Shown: in pieces, positions 56,181 through 64,000 of the stretch | Layout: each line of letters begins with the position of its first letter | Numbering within the stretch: position 1 is the first letter of the stretch | The notes under the pieces: generated by a model | What the model was told of the DNA's origin: nothing | Seen by the model: the letters and a program-made list of their open reading frames with translations, nothing else | Databases searched by the model: none | Source: Candidatus Enterococcus huntleyi | GTDB lineage: Bacteria; Bacillota; Bacilli; Lactobacillales; Enterococcaceae | Assembly (NCBI RefSeq): GCF_009933175.1 | Contig: NZ_MAEJ01000012.1 | Coordinates: 161,018-225,017, forward strand | DNA length: 64,000 nt | Direction: 5' to 3' | Position numbers and translations under genes: made by a program

Positions 56181-56241
56181 ACCGAGGTTAATTCATTGGA
56201 ATAGGATACTTTCCTATTTTTGTGAGTATTATAGAGTCCAA

Positions 56242-56290
56242 AATAAAGGTCGAATCATTCATCAAAATATTGAATGATTCGACCTTTATT
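56242..56290. terminator. Strong bidirectional terminator beside the GNAT gene
   Basis: A perfect 20-bp stem (56242-56261 with 56271-56290), T-rich on both sides. It serves the minus-strand GNAT gene. Confidence 0.88.
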
Positions 56291-56308
56291 ATTTGGAGAA
56301 ACTAATGA

Positions 56309-56743
56309 CTATAAATTCTTTTCCATACTGACATGTTCAATTCCTGCATCTATAAATGGTTCACCGTAGCTTTGATAGCCGATTGATTCGTAAAAACCTA
56401 TGGCGGATTTCTGAGAACCTAATTTGATTTTTTTGAAGCCTTGCCCTTTGGCAAAATTTTCAGCTGCTGCAATAATTACTTTGCCGAAACCATGATTACG
56501 GAAATCTATTTTCACAGCCATTCGCTGTAGCTTCAACTGATTATCGTCCAGAGGAAGTAGACGTACGGTTGCCATGGCTTCATCGGTATCGGAATACAAA
56601 ACAAAGTGGATAGCATTTGCCTCGTCTTTATCAATTTCTCTTGTGAGAGGCACGCCTTGTTCCTCCACAAAAACTTGATTTCGAATGCGTAATGCATCAA
56701 GGTAGATATTATTTAAGGTATCTTTCGTTTTAGCAACTTTCAT
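56309..56743 (-). CDS. GNAT family N-acetyltransferase
   Basis: A 144-residue acetyl-CoA-dependent acyltransferase. The acetyl-CoA-binding motif A is LQRMAVKIDFRNHGFGKVII, preceded by the MATVRLLPLDDN strand and followed by KIKLGSQKSAIGFYESIGYQ, the usual motif B region. Resembles the ElaA/YjcF-like GNATs; the substrate is unknown. Monocistronic on the minus strand. Confidence 0.88.
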   Translation of the reverse strand: MKVAKTKDTLNNIYLDALRIRNQVFVEEQGVPLTREIDKDEANAIHFVLYSDTDEAMATVRLLPLDDNQLKLQRMAVKIDFRNHGFGKVIIAAAENFAKGQGFKKIKLGSQKSAIGFYESIGYQSYGEPFIDAGIEHVSMEKNL

Positions 56744-56882
56744 TCTTTTGTCCCCCTTTTCTCTTCTTAGTATATAGGAAAGTTTTTTGTTGGCAATAAG
56801 GAAATTAGGACAAACTTCGTCTCGAGCTCTTCAATTAAATAACTTAACTAGCTAAAAGGAAGCTTTTTATTTGAAGATGCTT

Positions 56883-56896
56883 TATACTGTACAGTA
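56883..56896. promoter_or_regulatory. 12-bp palindrome over a -10-like box upstream of the AI-2E-family gene
   Basis: TACTGTACAGTA (56885-56896) is a perfect palindrome overlapping TATACT (56883-56888), a possible -10. It could be an operator; no regulator is known for it. Confidence 0.35.
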
Positions 56897-56916
56897 AGAA
56901 GAGAGGGGGAACTTTT

Positions 56917-58083
56917 TTGTTTGAAAAACTTCGAAAATCAAAATTAATGTTTTGGTCCTTAGAGCTTTTGATTATTTCAGCTTTTGTTTTTGTCCTGACC
57001 AAAATCAATTTTTTATTTGCACCAGTAGGAACATTTTTCTCGACCTTATTTGCGCCGGTCTTAATCGCTGGCTTCCTCTATTATTTGTTAAATCCTATGG
57101 TCAACTTATTGATGAAACTTAAGCTTAAGAGGATTTATTCCATTCTTATCGTTTTTATATTGTTAATTTTAGCGATTGTCTGGTTATCTTTGAGTTTTAT
57201 TCCTAGTTTAGTTAATCAAATTTCAGCTTTGGCGACTAACATGCCAACCTTAGTGAAAAATACGCAGGCCTGGCTGACGGATATTAGTAATTTACCGATG
57301 TTTAAGGATTTAGATATCACTAAATATATTGAACAACTAAATTTATCATATGGAGACATTATTCAACAATTTTTGAGTGGTCTTTCAAGTGGTTTGGGTT
57401 CAGTGGTGGGGACTATTGCTTCCACAACGATGACGATTTTTACTGTACCGTTTATTTTGTTTTATATGTTAAAGGATTCTGATAAATTAGTTCCGAATAT
57501 CAAACGGTTTTTCCCAGAAGGTAGGCGGGCACAGATTGTCGAACTTCTAGGACAGATGAATCAAACCTTAGCGAATTATATTAGTGGTCAGGCGATAGAA
57601 TGTGTTTTTGTGGGGACGTTCACATTTTTAGGTTATTTAATAATCGGTGTAGATTATGCTTTCCTTTTCGGAGTGATTGCAGGCTTAACTAATTTGATTC
57701 CATATTTGGGACCATATTTAGGTTTAGCGCCAGCTTTTCTAGTGACCGTTTTTGATTCACCTTTTCAAGCGCTGTTGTGTGGTGTTGTCGTGTTAGTTGT
57801 TCAGCAACTGGATGGCAATATTATTTACCCAAATGTGATTGGAAAATCCCTTCAAATTCATCCATTGACGATTATTTTGGTCTTATTGGTAGCAGGAAAT
57901 ATTTCTGGATTATTAGGGATTTTCTTAGGAATTCCTTTGTACGCTGTTTGTAAGACTATCGTAGCCTTTGTTGTAAAAGTAGTTCGGGAAGATTATGCTC
58001 ATCAAAATGATCAGAATGATCAAGATGATAAGTTTAAGGTTACTTTTGATGAGCAGTCAGAGAACCATCTGAAAAATGACTGA
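56917..58083 (+). CDS. AI-2E family transporter
   Basis: A 388-residue membrane protein of the AI-2E (UPF0118/PerM) family with about seven to eight membrane segments. The family's hallmark stretches are FAPVLIAGFLYYLLNP near residue 50, IASTTMTIFTVPFILFYMLK, TNLIPYLGPYLGLAPA and VLVVQQLDGNIIYPNVIGKS. Members include Na+/H+ antiporters and proposed AI-2 exporters, so the substrate is open. The C-terminus is an Asp/Gln-rich tail (HQNDQNDQDDKF). It starts at TTG 56917, supported by GAGGGGG upstream. Confidence 0.88.
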   Translation: MFEKLRKSKLMFWSLELLIISAFVFVLTKINFLFAPVGTFFSTLFAPVLIAGFLYYLLNPMVNLLMKLKLKRIYSILIVFILLILAIVWLSLSFIPSLVNQISALATNMPTLVKNTQAWLTDISNLPMFKDLDITKYIEQLNLSYGDIIQQFLSGLSSGLGSVVGTIASTTMTIFTVPFILFYMLKDSDKLVPNIKRFFPEGRRAQIVELLGQMNQTLANYISGQAIECVFVGTFTFLGYLIIGVDYAFLFGVIAGLTNLIPYLGPYLGLAPAFLVTVFDSPFQALLCGVVVLVVQQLDGNIIYPNVIGKSLQIHPLTIILVLLVAGNISGLLGIFLGIPLYAVCKTIVAFVVKVVREDYAHQNDQNDQDDKFKVTFDEQSENHLKND

Positions 58084-58278
58084 GATGGAATCTAGGCAAG
58101 AGAGTAGAATAACAATATAAGATATGAAACATGGTAAGGTTAATTAGAAAATGTGAAGCCGACTTACTGAATCTCTAAACAGGGTGGGATAGCATATTTT
58201 TAAAGGTTCAGGCAGTGTTCAGAAATATGTCCACGATTCTATAAAAGACTGACAAAAGGTTAGTTTTTGGAGTTTATA
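58084..58278. other. Intergenic stretch after the AI-2E-family gene
   Basis: No ORF, RNA or clear terminator directly behind the gene is seen. It ends at the promoter of the CNNM/CorC gene. Confidence 0.35.
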
Positions 58279-58307
58279 TTGCAATGGAATGCGCTTTATG
58301 ATAACAT
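58279..58307 (+). promoter_or_regulatory. Promoter of the CNNM/CorC gene
   Basis: TTGCAA (58279-58284), 17-base spacer, TAACAT (58302-58307) with TG one base upstream of the -10. Confidence 0.6.
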
Positions 58308-58310
58308 TTT

Positions 58311-58339
58311 AACGTGGCTACTATTAGCCACGTTTTTTT
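58311..58339 (+). terminator. Terminator-like hairpin at the expected transcript 5' end
   Basis: AACGTGGCT (58311-58319) and AGCCACGTT (58326-58334) form a perfect 9-bp stem followed by T7. It lies only a few bases after the promoter at 58279-58307 and 40 bases before the gene. Confidence 0.65.
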
Positions 58340-58381
58340 CTATAAAAAAACAAATGAAAAATATAAGGAGAGAATGCTATT

Positions 58382-59758
58382 ATGAATGCTGACCCTGACA
58401 GTCAGTCGCTTTTAGCGCAAGTTTTACTATTAGTTGTTTTAACATTGATTAACGCCTTTTTGGCTGCTTCGGAGATTGCGGTTGTTTCCATTAATAAAAG
58501 CCGTATCGAGCAAAAAGCTGGGGAAGGAGACGTAAAATCACAAAAACTACTAAAAATACTGCAAGACCCAAATAATTTCTTATCCACTATCCAAGTGGGC
58601 ATTACTTTGGTTAATATTTTATCGGGTGCTTCATTAGCTGACACATTATCTACTAGGTTAGCCCCTTTACTAGGTGGCGGTAGTGCCGGAAAAAATATTG
58701 CGAACATCATTGTTTTGGCTATTTTGACCTATGTATCGATTGTTTTCGGAGAACTTTATCCCAAAAGAATCGCATTAAATAGATCTGAAGAAGTGGCAAA
58801 AGCGACATCTGGATTAATAAGAGGAATTGGTATCATAGCTAAACCATTTGTTTGGCTATTATCGGCTTCAACCAACTTATTGTCCCGCTTAACCCCAATG
58901 GACTTTGATGATGCAGATTCCAAGATGACGCGTGATGAGATGCGTTATATGTTGGAAACGGAAGGTGTCTTGGATAATGATGAATTAGAAATGTTACAAG
59001 GTGTCTTTTCTCTTGATACAAAGGTTGCCCGTGAAGTGATGGTTCCACGTACGGATGCGTTTATGATTGATATCAATGACACAATTGATGAGAATATTAA
59101 TGAAGTTCTATCAGAAAACTATTCAAGAATTCCCGTTTACGACGAAGATAAAGATAAGGTTGTAGGCGTTCTTCATACGAAAAACTTACTTAAAGAAGCA
59201 CATAAAAACGGCTTTGATAAATTAGATTTACGAGAAATTATTCAAGAACCGCTTTTCGTGCCAGAAACGATTTTTATCGATGATCTTCTTTATGAATTAA
59301 AGAAAACCCAAAATCAGATGGCTATTTTATTAGATGAATATGGTGGCCTGGTTGGTTTAGCAACGTTAGAAGACTTATTAGAGGAAATCGTCGGCGAGAT
59401 TGACGATGAATCTGATGAGGTAGAAAAACTGTATGAAAAAGTTGGTGAATGTGAATTTTTAGTTCAGGGACGAATGCTGATTGAAGAGTTTAATGAAGTC
59501 TTTGAAACTGATTTACACATGAGTGATGTCGATACGATGGCAGGTTATTTAATCACAGCTTTAGGAACGATTCCTGATGAAGGGGAAAAACTTTCCTTTG
59601 ATGTTGATAACGTGACTTTGATATCTGAAGAGATGGAAGGTTCGCGTGTACTTGTCTTACGAGTGAAATTTCATGATTCTGAAGACATAGATGTCGAGCC
59701 TGAAGAGGAACGTCGTTTGTTTCGAAAAGAGTTTGATGAAGAGGAACCAAGAAGATAG
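58382..59758 (+). CDS. CNNM/CorC-type hemolysin family membrane protein
   Basis: A 458-residue protein with an N-terminal DUF21/CNNM membrane domain (four segments within residues ~8-155, including SEIAVVSINKSRIEQ and FGELYPKRIALNR), a pair of CBS domains (VMVPRTDAFMIDINDTI and YSRIPVYDEDKDKVVGVLH, then ILLDEYGGLVGLATLEDLLE) and a C-terminal CorC_HlyC domain (~355-440). Related proteins export Mg2+ or Co2+; 'hemolysin' is a historical name. AAGGAGAG precedes the ATG. Confidence 0.92.
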   Translation: MNADPDSQSLLAQVLLLVVLTLINAFLAASEIAVVSINKSRIEQKAGEGDVKSQKLLKILQDPNNFLSTIQVGITLVNILSGASLADTLSTRLAPLLGGGSAGKNIANIIVLAILTYVSIVFGELYPKRIALNRSEEVAKATSGLIRGIGIIAKPFVWLLSASTNLLSRLTPMDFDDADSKMTRDEMRYMLETEGVLDNDELEMLQGVFSLDTKVAREVMVPRTDAFMIDINDTIDENINEVLSENYSRIPVYDEDKDKVVGVLHTKNLLKEAHKNGFDKLDLREIIQEPLFVPETIFIDDLLYELKKTQNQMAILLDEYGGLVGLATLEDLLEEIVGEIDDESDEVEKLYEKVGECEFLVQGRMLIEEFNEVFETDLHMSDVDTMAGYLITALGTIPDEGEKLSFDVDNVTLISEEMEGSRVLVLRVKFHDSEDIDVEPEEERRLFRKEFDEEEPRR

Positions 59759-59766
59759 AGATGAAG

Positions 59767-59819
59767 AAAAGATTGGCGGTTGACTACAAAGTTTTGTGGT
59801 CAACTTGCTAGTCTTTTTT
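59767..59819 (+). terminator. Terminator of the CNNM/CorC gene
   Basis: GTTGACTACAAA pairs with TTTGTGGTCAAC (one G-U pair), with further outer pairs, and six T follow. Confidence 0.82.
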
Positions 59820-60012
59820 GCTTAATGTTTTTAAGCTCAACTAACGAAAATTAGGGAAATCCGTAACTTCCAGATGACAACTATTTATTTTTCTATAGGT
59901 TCCATGATATACTTGGCTAGTTGGAAAAGTAGTGTTTGGCTATTATAACTAATAAGTAGTCTTTAAGAGGGGAAATCCCTCATCTAATAAAGTAACAGAA
60001 ATGGAGTCGAAA

Positions 60013-61593
60013 ATGAATAATCCTAAATTAAATGAACAGGTAGATGCTCGTCGGACATTTGCCATTATCTCCCATCCGGATGCCGGGAAAACAACGATAA
60101 CAGAACAACTGCTTCTATTTGGTGGAGCGATTCGTCAAGCTGGTACGGTTAAAGGAAAGAAGACCGGTAACTTTGCAAAATCTGACTGGATGGAAATTGA
60201 AAAACAACGGGGAATCTCCGTGACAAGTTCAGTTATGCAGTTTGATTATGACGGAAAACGTGTCAATATTTTAGATACCCCTGGACATGAGGACTTCTCT
60301 GAAGATACTTACCGGACCTTGATGGCTGTCGATAGTGCTGTGATGGTGATTGATAGTGCCAAAGGGATTGAAGCACAGACAAAGAAATTATTCCAAGTTG
60401 TAAAAAAACGAGGAATCCCTATTTTTACCTTTATCAATAAGCTGGATCGTGATGGTCGTGAGCCTTTGGAATTATTGGAAGAGCTGGAGGAATTACTATC
60501 TATTGAGTCGTATCCAATGAACTGGCCGATTGGTATGGGGAAAGGGTTAGAAGGCTTATATGATATTCATAATAAGCGCGTGGAACTTTACCGACCAGAA
60601 AATTATGATGGCGAGCGATTGATTCCTTTAAACGAAGAGGGACAGATTCCGGAAGGCCATAAATTGTATGAGAATGGCGTGTATCAGCAGGTTCTAGAAG
60701 AGGTTGAATTATTGCAAGAAGCTGGCGATGAATTTGATACCGAAAAGATTGCAGCTGGAAATCAAACGCCTGTATTCTTTGGGTCAGCATTAACTAATTT
60801 TGGTGTTCAAACAATGCTAGAGACCTTTTTACAATTTGCACCTAAGCCACATGCACATAAAACAGAGGAAGGGCAAGCCGTGAGTCCTTACGAAGAAGAA
60901 TTTTCTGGGTTTGTCTTCAAAATCCAAGCAAATATGAATCCTGCTCATAGAGATAGAATCGCCTTTGTACGGATTTGTTCCGGAACCTTCGAAAGAGGAA
61001 TGGATGTTACTTTAGGCAGAACGAGTAAAAAAATGAAATTGAGTAATGTGACGCAGTTCATGGCGGATACTCGGGAAAATGTTCAAGAAGCAGTTGCCGG
61101 CGATATTATCGGAATCTATGATACGGGGAATTATCAGATTGGTGACACAATTTATGAAGGCAAACTTAAAGTTGCTTACGAAGAACTGCCATCATTTACA
61201 CCTGAACTCTTTATGAAAGTTAGCGCAAAAAATGTGATGAAACAAAAATCTTTCCATAAAGGAATCTACCAATTGGTTCAAGAAGGCGCTATTCAATTAT
61301 ATAAAACTTATTTAACAGAAGAATATATTATTGGTGCCGTGGGCCAACTCCAATTTGAAGTATTCCAATATCGGATGTTAAATGAGTACAATGCGGAAGT
61401 GATTATGACGCCGATGGGCAACAAAATTGCGCGTTGGATTAAACCAGAAGACTTGGATGAGCGCATGAGTTCAAGTCGGAATATTTTGGCGAAAGATCGT
61501 TTTGATCAACCCTTATTCTTATTTGAGAATCAATTTGCAATGCGTTGGTTTGCTGACAAGTATCCAGACGTCGAATTGAAATCTCTATTATAG
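60013..61593 (+). CDS. prfC: Peptide chain release factor 3
   Basis: A 526-residue translational GTPase that recycles class I release factors. GTPase motifs are [15 protein letters not shown] (G1), [13 protein letters not shown] (G2), [14 protein letters not shown] (G3) and FINKLDRDG (G4), followed by domain 2 and the RF3 C-terminal domain ([20 protein letters not shown]). The start is taken at ATG 60013 because GGAG lies 6 bases upstream; an ATG at 60001 in frame overlaps that site and has none of its own. Monocistronic. Confidence 0.96.
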   Translation: MNNPKLNEQVDARRTFAIISHPDAGKTTITEQLLLFGGAIRQAGTVKGKKTGNFAKSDWMEIEKQRGISVTSSVMQFDYDGKRVNILDTPGHEDFSEDTYRTLMAVDSAVMVIDSAKGIEAQTKKLFQVVKKRGIPIFTFINKLDRDGREPLELLEELEELLSIESYPMNWPIGMGKGLEGLYDIHNKRVELYRPENYDGERLIPLNEEGQIPEGHKLYENGVYQQVLEEVELLQEAGDEFDTEKIAAGNQTPVFFGSALTNFGVQTMLETFLQFAPKPHAHKTEEGQAVSPYEEEFSGFVFKIQANMNPAHRDRIAFVRICSGTFERGMDVTLGRTSKKMKLSNVTQFMADTRENVQEAVAGDIIGIYDTGNYQIGDTIYEGKLKVAYEELPSFTPELFMKVSAKNVMKQKSFHKGIYQLVQEGAIQLYKTYLTEEYIIGAVGQLQFEVFQYRMLNEYNAEVIMTPMGNKIARWIKPEDLDERMSSSRNILAKDRFDQPLFLFENQFAMRWFADKYPDVELKSLL

Positions 61594-61629
61594 AAGATTG
61601 CTTTTTGCCAATTTTTCTTTATGACAGCT

Positions 61630-61690
61630 AAAAAAAACTATTTCCTTATGAGTATGACGCTTGGTCGCTCATGGGAAATAGTTTTTTTTT
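61630..61690 (+). terminator. Terminator of prfC
   Basis: A long stem (arms about 61630-61652 and 61668-61690, one or two non-canonical pairs) ending in nine T. Confidence 0.85.
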
Positions 61691-61874
61691 ATCTTCTATG
61701 ATGCGTAAAAGAAAGCTCAGTGATGTAGCGTTTTTCTAGTATCTCGTGAGTAATAATTTACATATTTTCTTCTTTTGACACACATATAGGTCTTTTTTGG
61801 ATAATTATTTTTTATTAGAAAATCAAAATTTGATGTTATTATGTGAAGTGGGTTACGAATAGAGGAGGAGACAA

Positions 61875-63347
61875 ATGATCTATGATAAGTTATTAACGGA
61901 AGAGGGAAGAAGTAAATTAAAAATTTTAAGCCGATTAGGTGAATTAGGTAAAGGAATCTATTCCATCCATTTATTTGAAAAAGAACTACGTGTTTCCTAC
62001 GTCAAAGCCTCTCATTTAATCCACACGATGGCTAGTGAACTGAGCTTAATTGATCCCCAATTTTGCCTTTTAAATGCTAGAGACAAAATAGAGATTGTCG
62101 AGGACCTTCCACCGTTTGAAGACTATCAACGTTTACTCTGTAAACGTAGCTTACCTTATCATTATTTACTATATATCTTATTGTACCCAACTAAAAATAT
62201 ATCAGATTTTTGTCTAGCAGAAAATATAAGTCTTTCTACTGTAGTTCGGAAGCTGCCGCAGTTGATTGCTTACTTTAATGAAAATAAGCTCCATTTGAAT
62301 CGTCAGCAAATGAAATTGACTGGGAAAGAAAGTGTGATTCGCTTAATTTTTAATCAGTTTATTTGGTCAGTTTCGACTGGCGAAGAAGTGATTGCTCACT
62401 TTAAAGAAACAGAAGATTTCGATATGACTCATTTATTTTCCCAAGAGGATCGGCGCTGGTTGACTTATGGGGATGAAAGAGAGTGGAATTTACATCAGGC
62501 AATTGCTTACCTAAGAGTTCGACAGGGTTATCGTTTAGAGGGAAATGATTATGTAAAGGCTAACTTGCCAGGAATTAATCAAAAATTTCGAGAGTGCTTA
62601 GAAAATCTAAGTCAAAGTGACACAGTAATTAAAAGAGAAAGCTATTTGATTGGCTTTTTCATGTTTTATCGGACACAATATTTTACTTTAAGTGATCCGA
62701 GAGTCAGTTATATCAGAAAATATTCTGCTAAAAATCTGACGGTTAGTCAGCACACGAAAAATTTTTATAATTTTTGCAAACAGGAAATTTTTTCTAAGTC
62801 TATGACAGCTGAACAAGAAAAACTACTTTGGATAGATTTATTTACAGTATTTTTACAGAATGATTATTTCCCAGAGGTTACATTTAGTGATAATCTATCG
62901 ACAGGTCCATTAATGGTTCATTATCATCCAGCCGTGATAAAATTAAAGGAAATTATCTCTACCTTTTTAGATAAGGAATACCGAGCTGAGCCAGGGAAAC
63001 TGTGGAATAAGGAAGGCTTACTTGTTCTTCTATCAGCCTTGGTTTTACCTTATATTGAAAAAGATGTAGTGAGACAGACGATTCGCATAGGTGTTATTGG
63101 TGTACAGGACACAGGTTTGCTACACTTTTTATTCTATCAGCTCCAACAAGTTGAAGGACTTGATATGGAGGTTTGTGGCAATGTAGTTAAGAAAGACTAC
63201 GATTTACTTTTAAGTTCCGCTACTAGCTACTTACCAAAGGATTCGAGAATCCCGTATTATATTTTAGATCCAGACAATGTAGAGATGGTTGCCCATATCC
63301 AAACGAAGATTGAGGGATTAAGTCAGAAGAAACGAATGAATTACTAG
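61875..63347 (+). CDS. Mga helix-turn-helix family transcriptional regulator
   Basis: A 490-residue regulator of the Mga/AtxA class. An N-terminal winged helix (KLKILSRLGELGKGIYSIHL then VSYVKASHLIHTMASELSLI) is followed by the Mga helix-turn-helix (NISDFCLAENISLSTVVRKL then HLNRQQMKLTGKESVIRLIF, about residues 110-160), PRD-like helical regions and a C-terminal EIIB-like part (RIGVIGVQDTGLLHFLFYQL). Such proteins often control surface or sugar-uptake genes and can respond to PTS phosphorylation. No target gene is adjacent, so the regulon is unknown. GAGGAGG precedes the ATG. Confidence 0.88.
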   Translation: MIYDKLLTEEGRSKLKILSRLGELGKGIYSIHLFEKELRVSYVKASHLIHTMASELSLIDPQFCLLNARDKIEIVEDLPPFEDYQRLLCKRSLPYHYLLYILLYPTKNISDFCLAENISLSTVVRKLPQLIAYFNENKLHLNRQQMKLTGKESVIRLIFNQFIWSVSTGEEVIAHFKETEDFDMTHLFSQEDRRWLTYGDEREWNLHQAIAYLRVRQGYRLEGNDYVKANLPGINQKFRECLENLSQSDTVIKRESYLIGFFMFYRTQYFTLSDPRVSYIRKYSAKNLTVSQHTKNFYNFCKQEIFSKSMTAEQEKLLWIDLFTVFLQNDYFPEVTFSDNLSTGPLMVHYHPAVIKLKEIISTFLDKEYRAEPGKLWNKEGLLVLLSALVLPYIEKDVVRQTIRIGVIGVQDTGLLHFLFYQLQQVEGLDMEVCGNVVKKDYDLLLSSATSYLPKDSRIPYYILDPDNVEMVAHIQTKIEGLSQKKRMNY

Positions 63348-63377
63348 AGCGAGCTTGAACGTAAGATAGAAACCAAT

Positions 63378-63407
63378 AAAAAAAGCCTACAGTTGTAGGC
63401 TTTTTTT
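63378..63407. terminator. Bidirectional terminator between the Mga-type and DUF1827 genes
   Basis: GCCTACA (63385-63391) and TGTAGGC (63394-63400), flanked by seven A and seven T. Confidence 0.9.
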
Positions 63408-63411
63408 GTAG

Positions 63412-63732
63412 CTAAATAGCAATTCCGTTTTGTTGGCTGACTTTAGGAATCGAAATTTCGACTGTTCCCTCCATCTCAACTGTTGTAATCTTATCTAATT
63501 GGTAAGAACCAGCGGGCAATTTTTTTAAGAAATGTGCTTTAATCTCTTCTATTTCTGAAGGTTTAAGATTACGTTTTTTGTTTACGATTAAAATCTCATT
63601 ATGGGCTAATGCTGAAGTATAGACCACTGTAGTATTTCCGGCCGTATAAACCTTAACCATCTCAGCATCTGTATTTTCTAATTGACTCATAACCAATCTC
63701 GAATGACTATTTGTAACGTTTACGAGTTTCAT
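63412..63732 (-). CDS. DUF1827 family protein
   Basis: A 106-residue soluble protein of the DUF1827 family, known from enterococci and streptococci and of unknown function. The conserved N-terminus is MKLVNVTNSHSRLV, then KVYTAGNTTVVYTSA. The start is ATG 63732 with GAGGTG 6 bases upstream; an in-frame GTG three codons earlier lies on that site. A -10 (TATAAT on the minus strand, plus positions 63781-63786) lies about 50 bases upstream. Confidence 0.82.
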   Translation of the reverse strand: MKLVNVTNSHSRLVMSQLENTDAEMVKVYTAGNTTVVYTSALAHNEILIVNKKRNLKPSEIEEIKAHFLKKLPAGSYQLDKITTVEMEGTVEISIPKVSQQNGIAI

Positions 63733-64000
63733 ATTGCTCACCTCACTTAGTAAATTTGACTTGTGATACTATCTTTCTCTATTATAATTTTTTTTTGGGA
63801 AAATAGGAAGAACTTCGACTTAGATTTCGGAAAAAAATCCCAAAATAACTAAGTATTGTTATAGAAAAATTAACAATCTAATGGATTTTTTATGTTTTAA
63901 GCATCATTAAAATGTGCCAAGATACGCTGTTATACTTATGAATAAAGAATAATTAGTCAGAGAAAAGGCTTATTAATCTATGGTTCTATAATATTTAGTG
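63733..64000. other. Window end without gene; one plus-strand extended -10
   Basis: The minus-strand promoter of the DUF1827 gene lies near 63781-63786. TGtTATACT at 63928-63936 on the plus strand could be the promoter of a gene beyond the window edge. Nothing else is seen. Confidence 0.35.

Overview
The window looks like chromosomal DNA of a low-GC Gram-positive coccus of the Enterococcaceae (Enterococcus or a close relative such as Tetragenococcus, Vagococcus or Melissococcus). This rests on AT-rich sequence, strong AGGAGG-type ribosome binding sites, the enterococcus-like order mltG-greA-liaFSR, wall teichoic acid (WTA) genes, a Mga-type regulator and a DUF1827 gene. The species cannot be fixed from the sequence alone. 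No rRNA, tRNA or CRISPR array was seen.

Layout. 0-4.7 kb: housekeeping genes (aminopeptidase PepS, a TetR regulator with an operator-like palindrome, flavodoxin, methionine aminopeptidase, a YihY-type membrane protein). 4.7-13.3 kb: a first WTA cluster with tagO, tagB, tagA, a TagF/TarF-like enzyme, a large GT2-glycerophosphotransferase fusion and another GT2. 13.5-18.2 kb: mltG, greA and the cell-envelope stress system liaFSR. 18.5-25.4 kb: an acyltransferase, a KtrA/TrkA-like K+ channel subunit, a cysteine-free HesB-like protein, a GtrB-like glycosyltransferase, a D-2-hydroxyacid dehydrogenase and two membrane proteins.

25.4-33.7 kb is a scarred accessory zone. Three dead transposase genes of three families (DUF772/IS5-like, IS110, IS1380) lie around gtrA, gtrB and a GtrC-like membrane glycosyltransferase, probably a three-component system that adds sugar to a wall polymer. 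Fused to the IS110 remnant is an inverted fragment of a second, diverged sodA; the intact sodA lies 4 kb downstream. 34-39 kb: sodA, a secreted GH25 muramidase with five GW-like wall-binding modules, dapF and a cold-shock gene.

39-51.5 kb is a second envelope cluster. It combines a Wzx/Wzy-type polysaccharide pathway (initiating sugar transferase, DUF4422 transferase, Wzy-like polymerase, probable galactofuranosyltransferase, GT2, GT4, UDP-galactopyranose mutase, Wzx flippase, LCP ligase) with the remaining WTA genes tagD, tagH and tagG. The two clusters complement each other: tagO/A/B/F make the polymer, tagD supplies CDP-glycerol, TagGH exports it and the LCP protein could attach it. 51.5-64 kb is mostly housekeeping: rlmCD, recX, mutY, an Ntdp/DUF402 phosphatase, a GNAT, an AI-2E-family transporter, a CNNM/CorC protein, prfC, a Mga-type regulator and a DUF1827 protein.

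The most unusual feature is the 630-base gene-free stretch at 55.68-56.31 kb. It holds three good and one or two decayed copies of a ~74-base element whose stems show compensatory base changes, which points to a structured repeat family.
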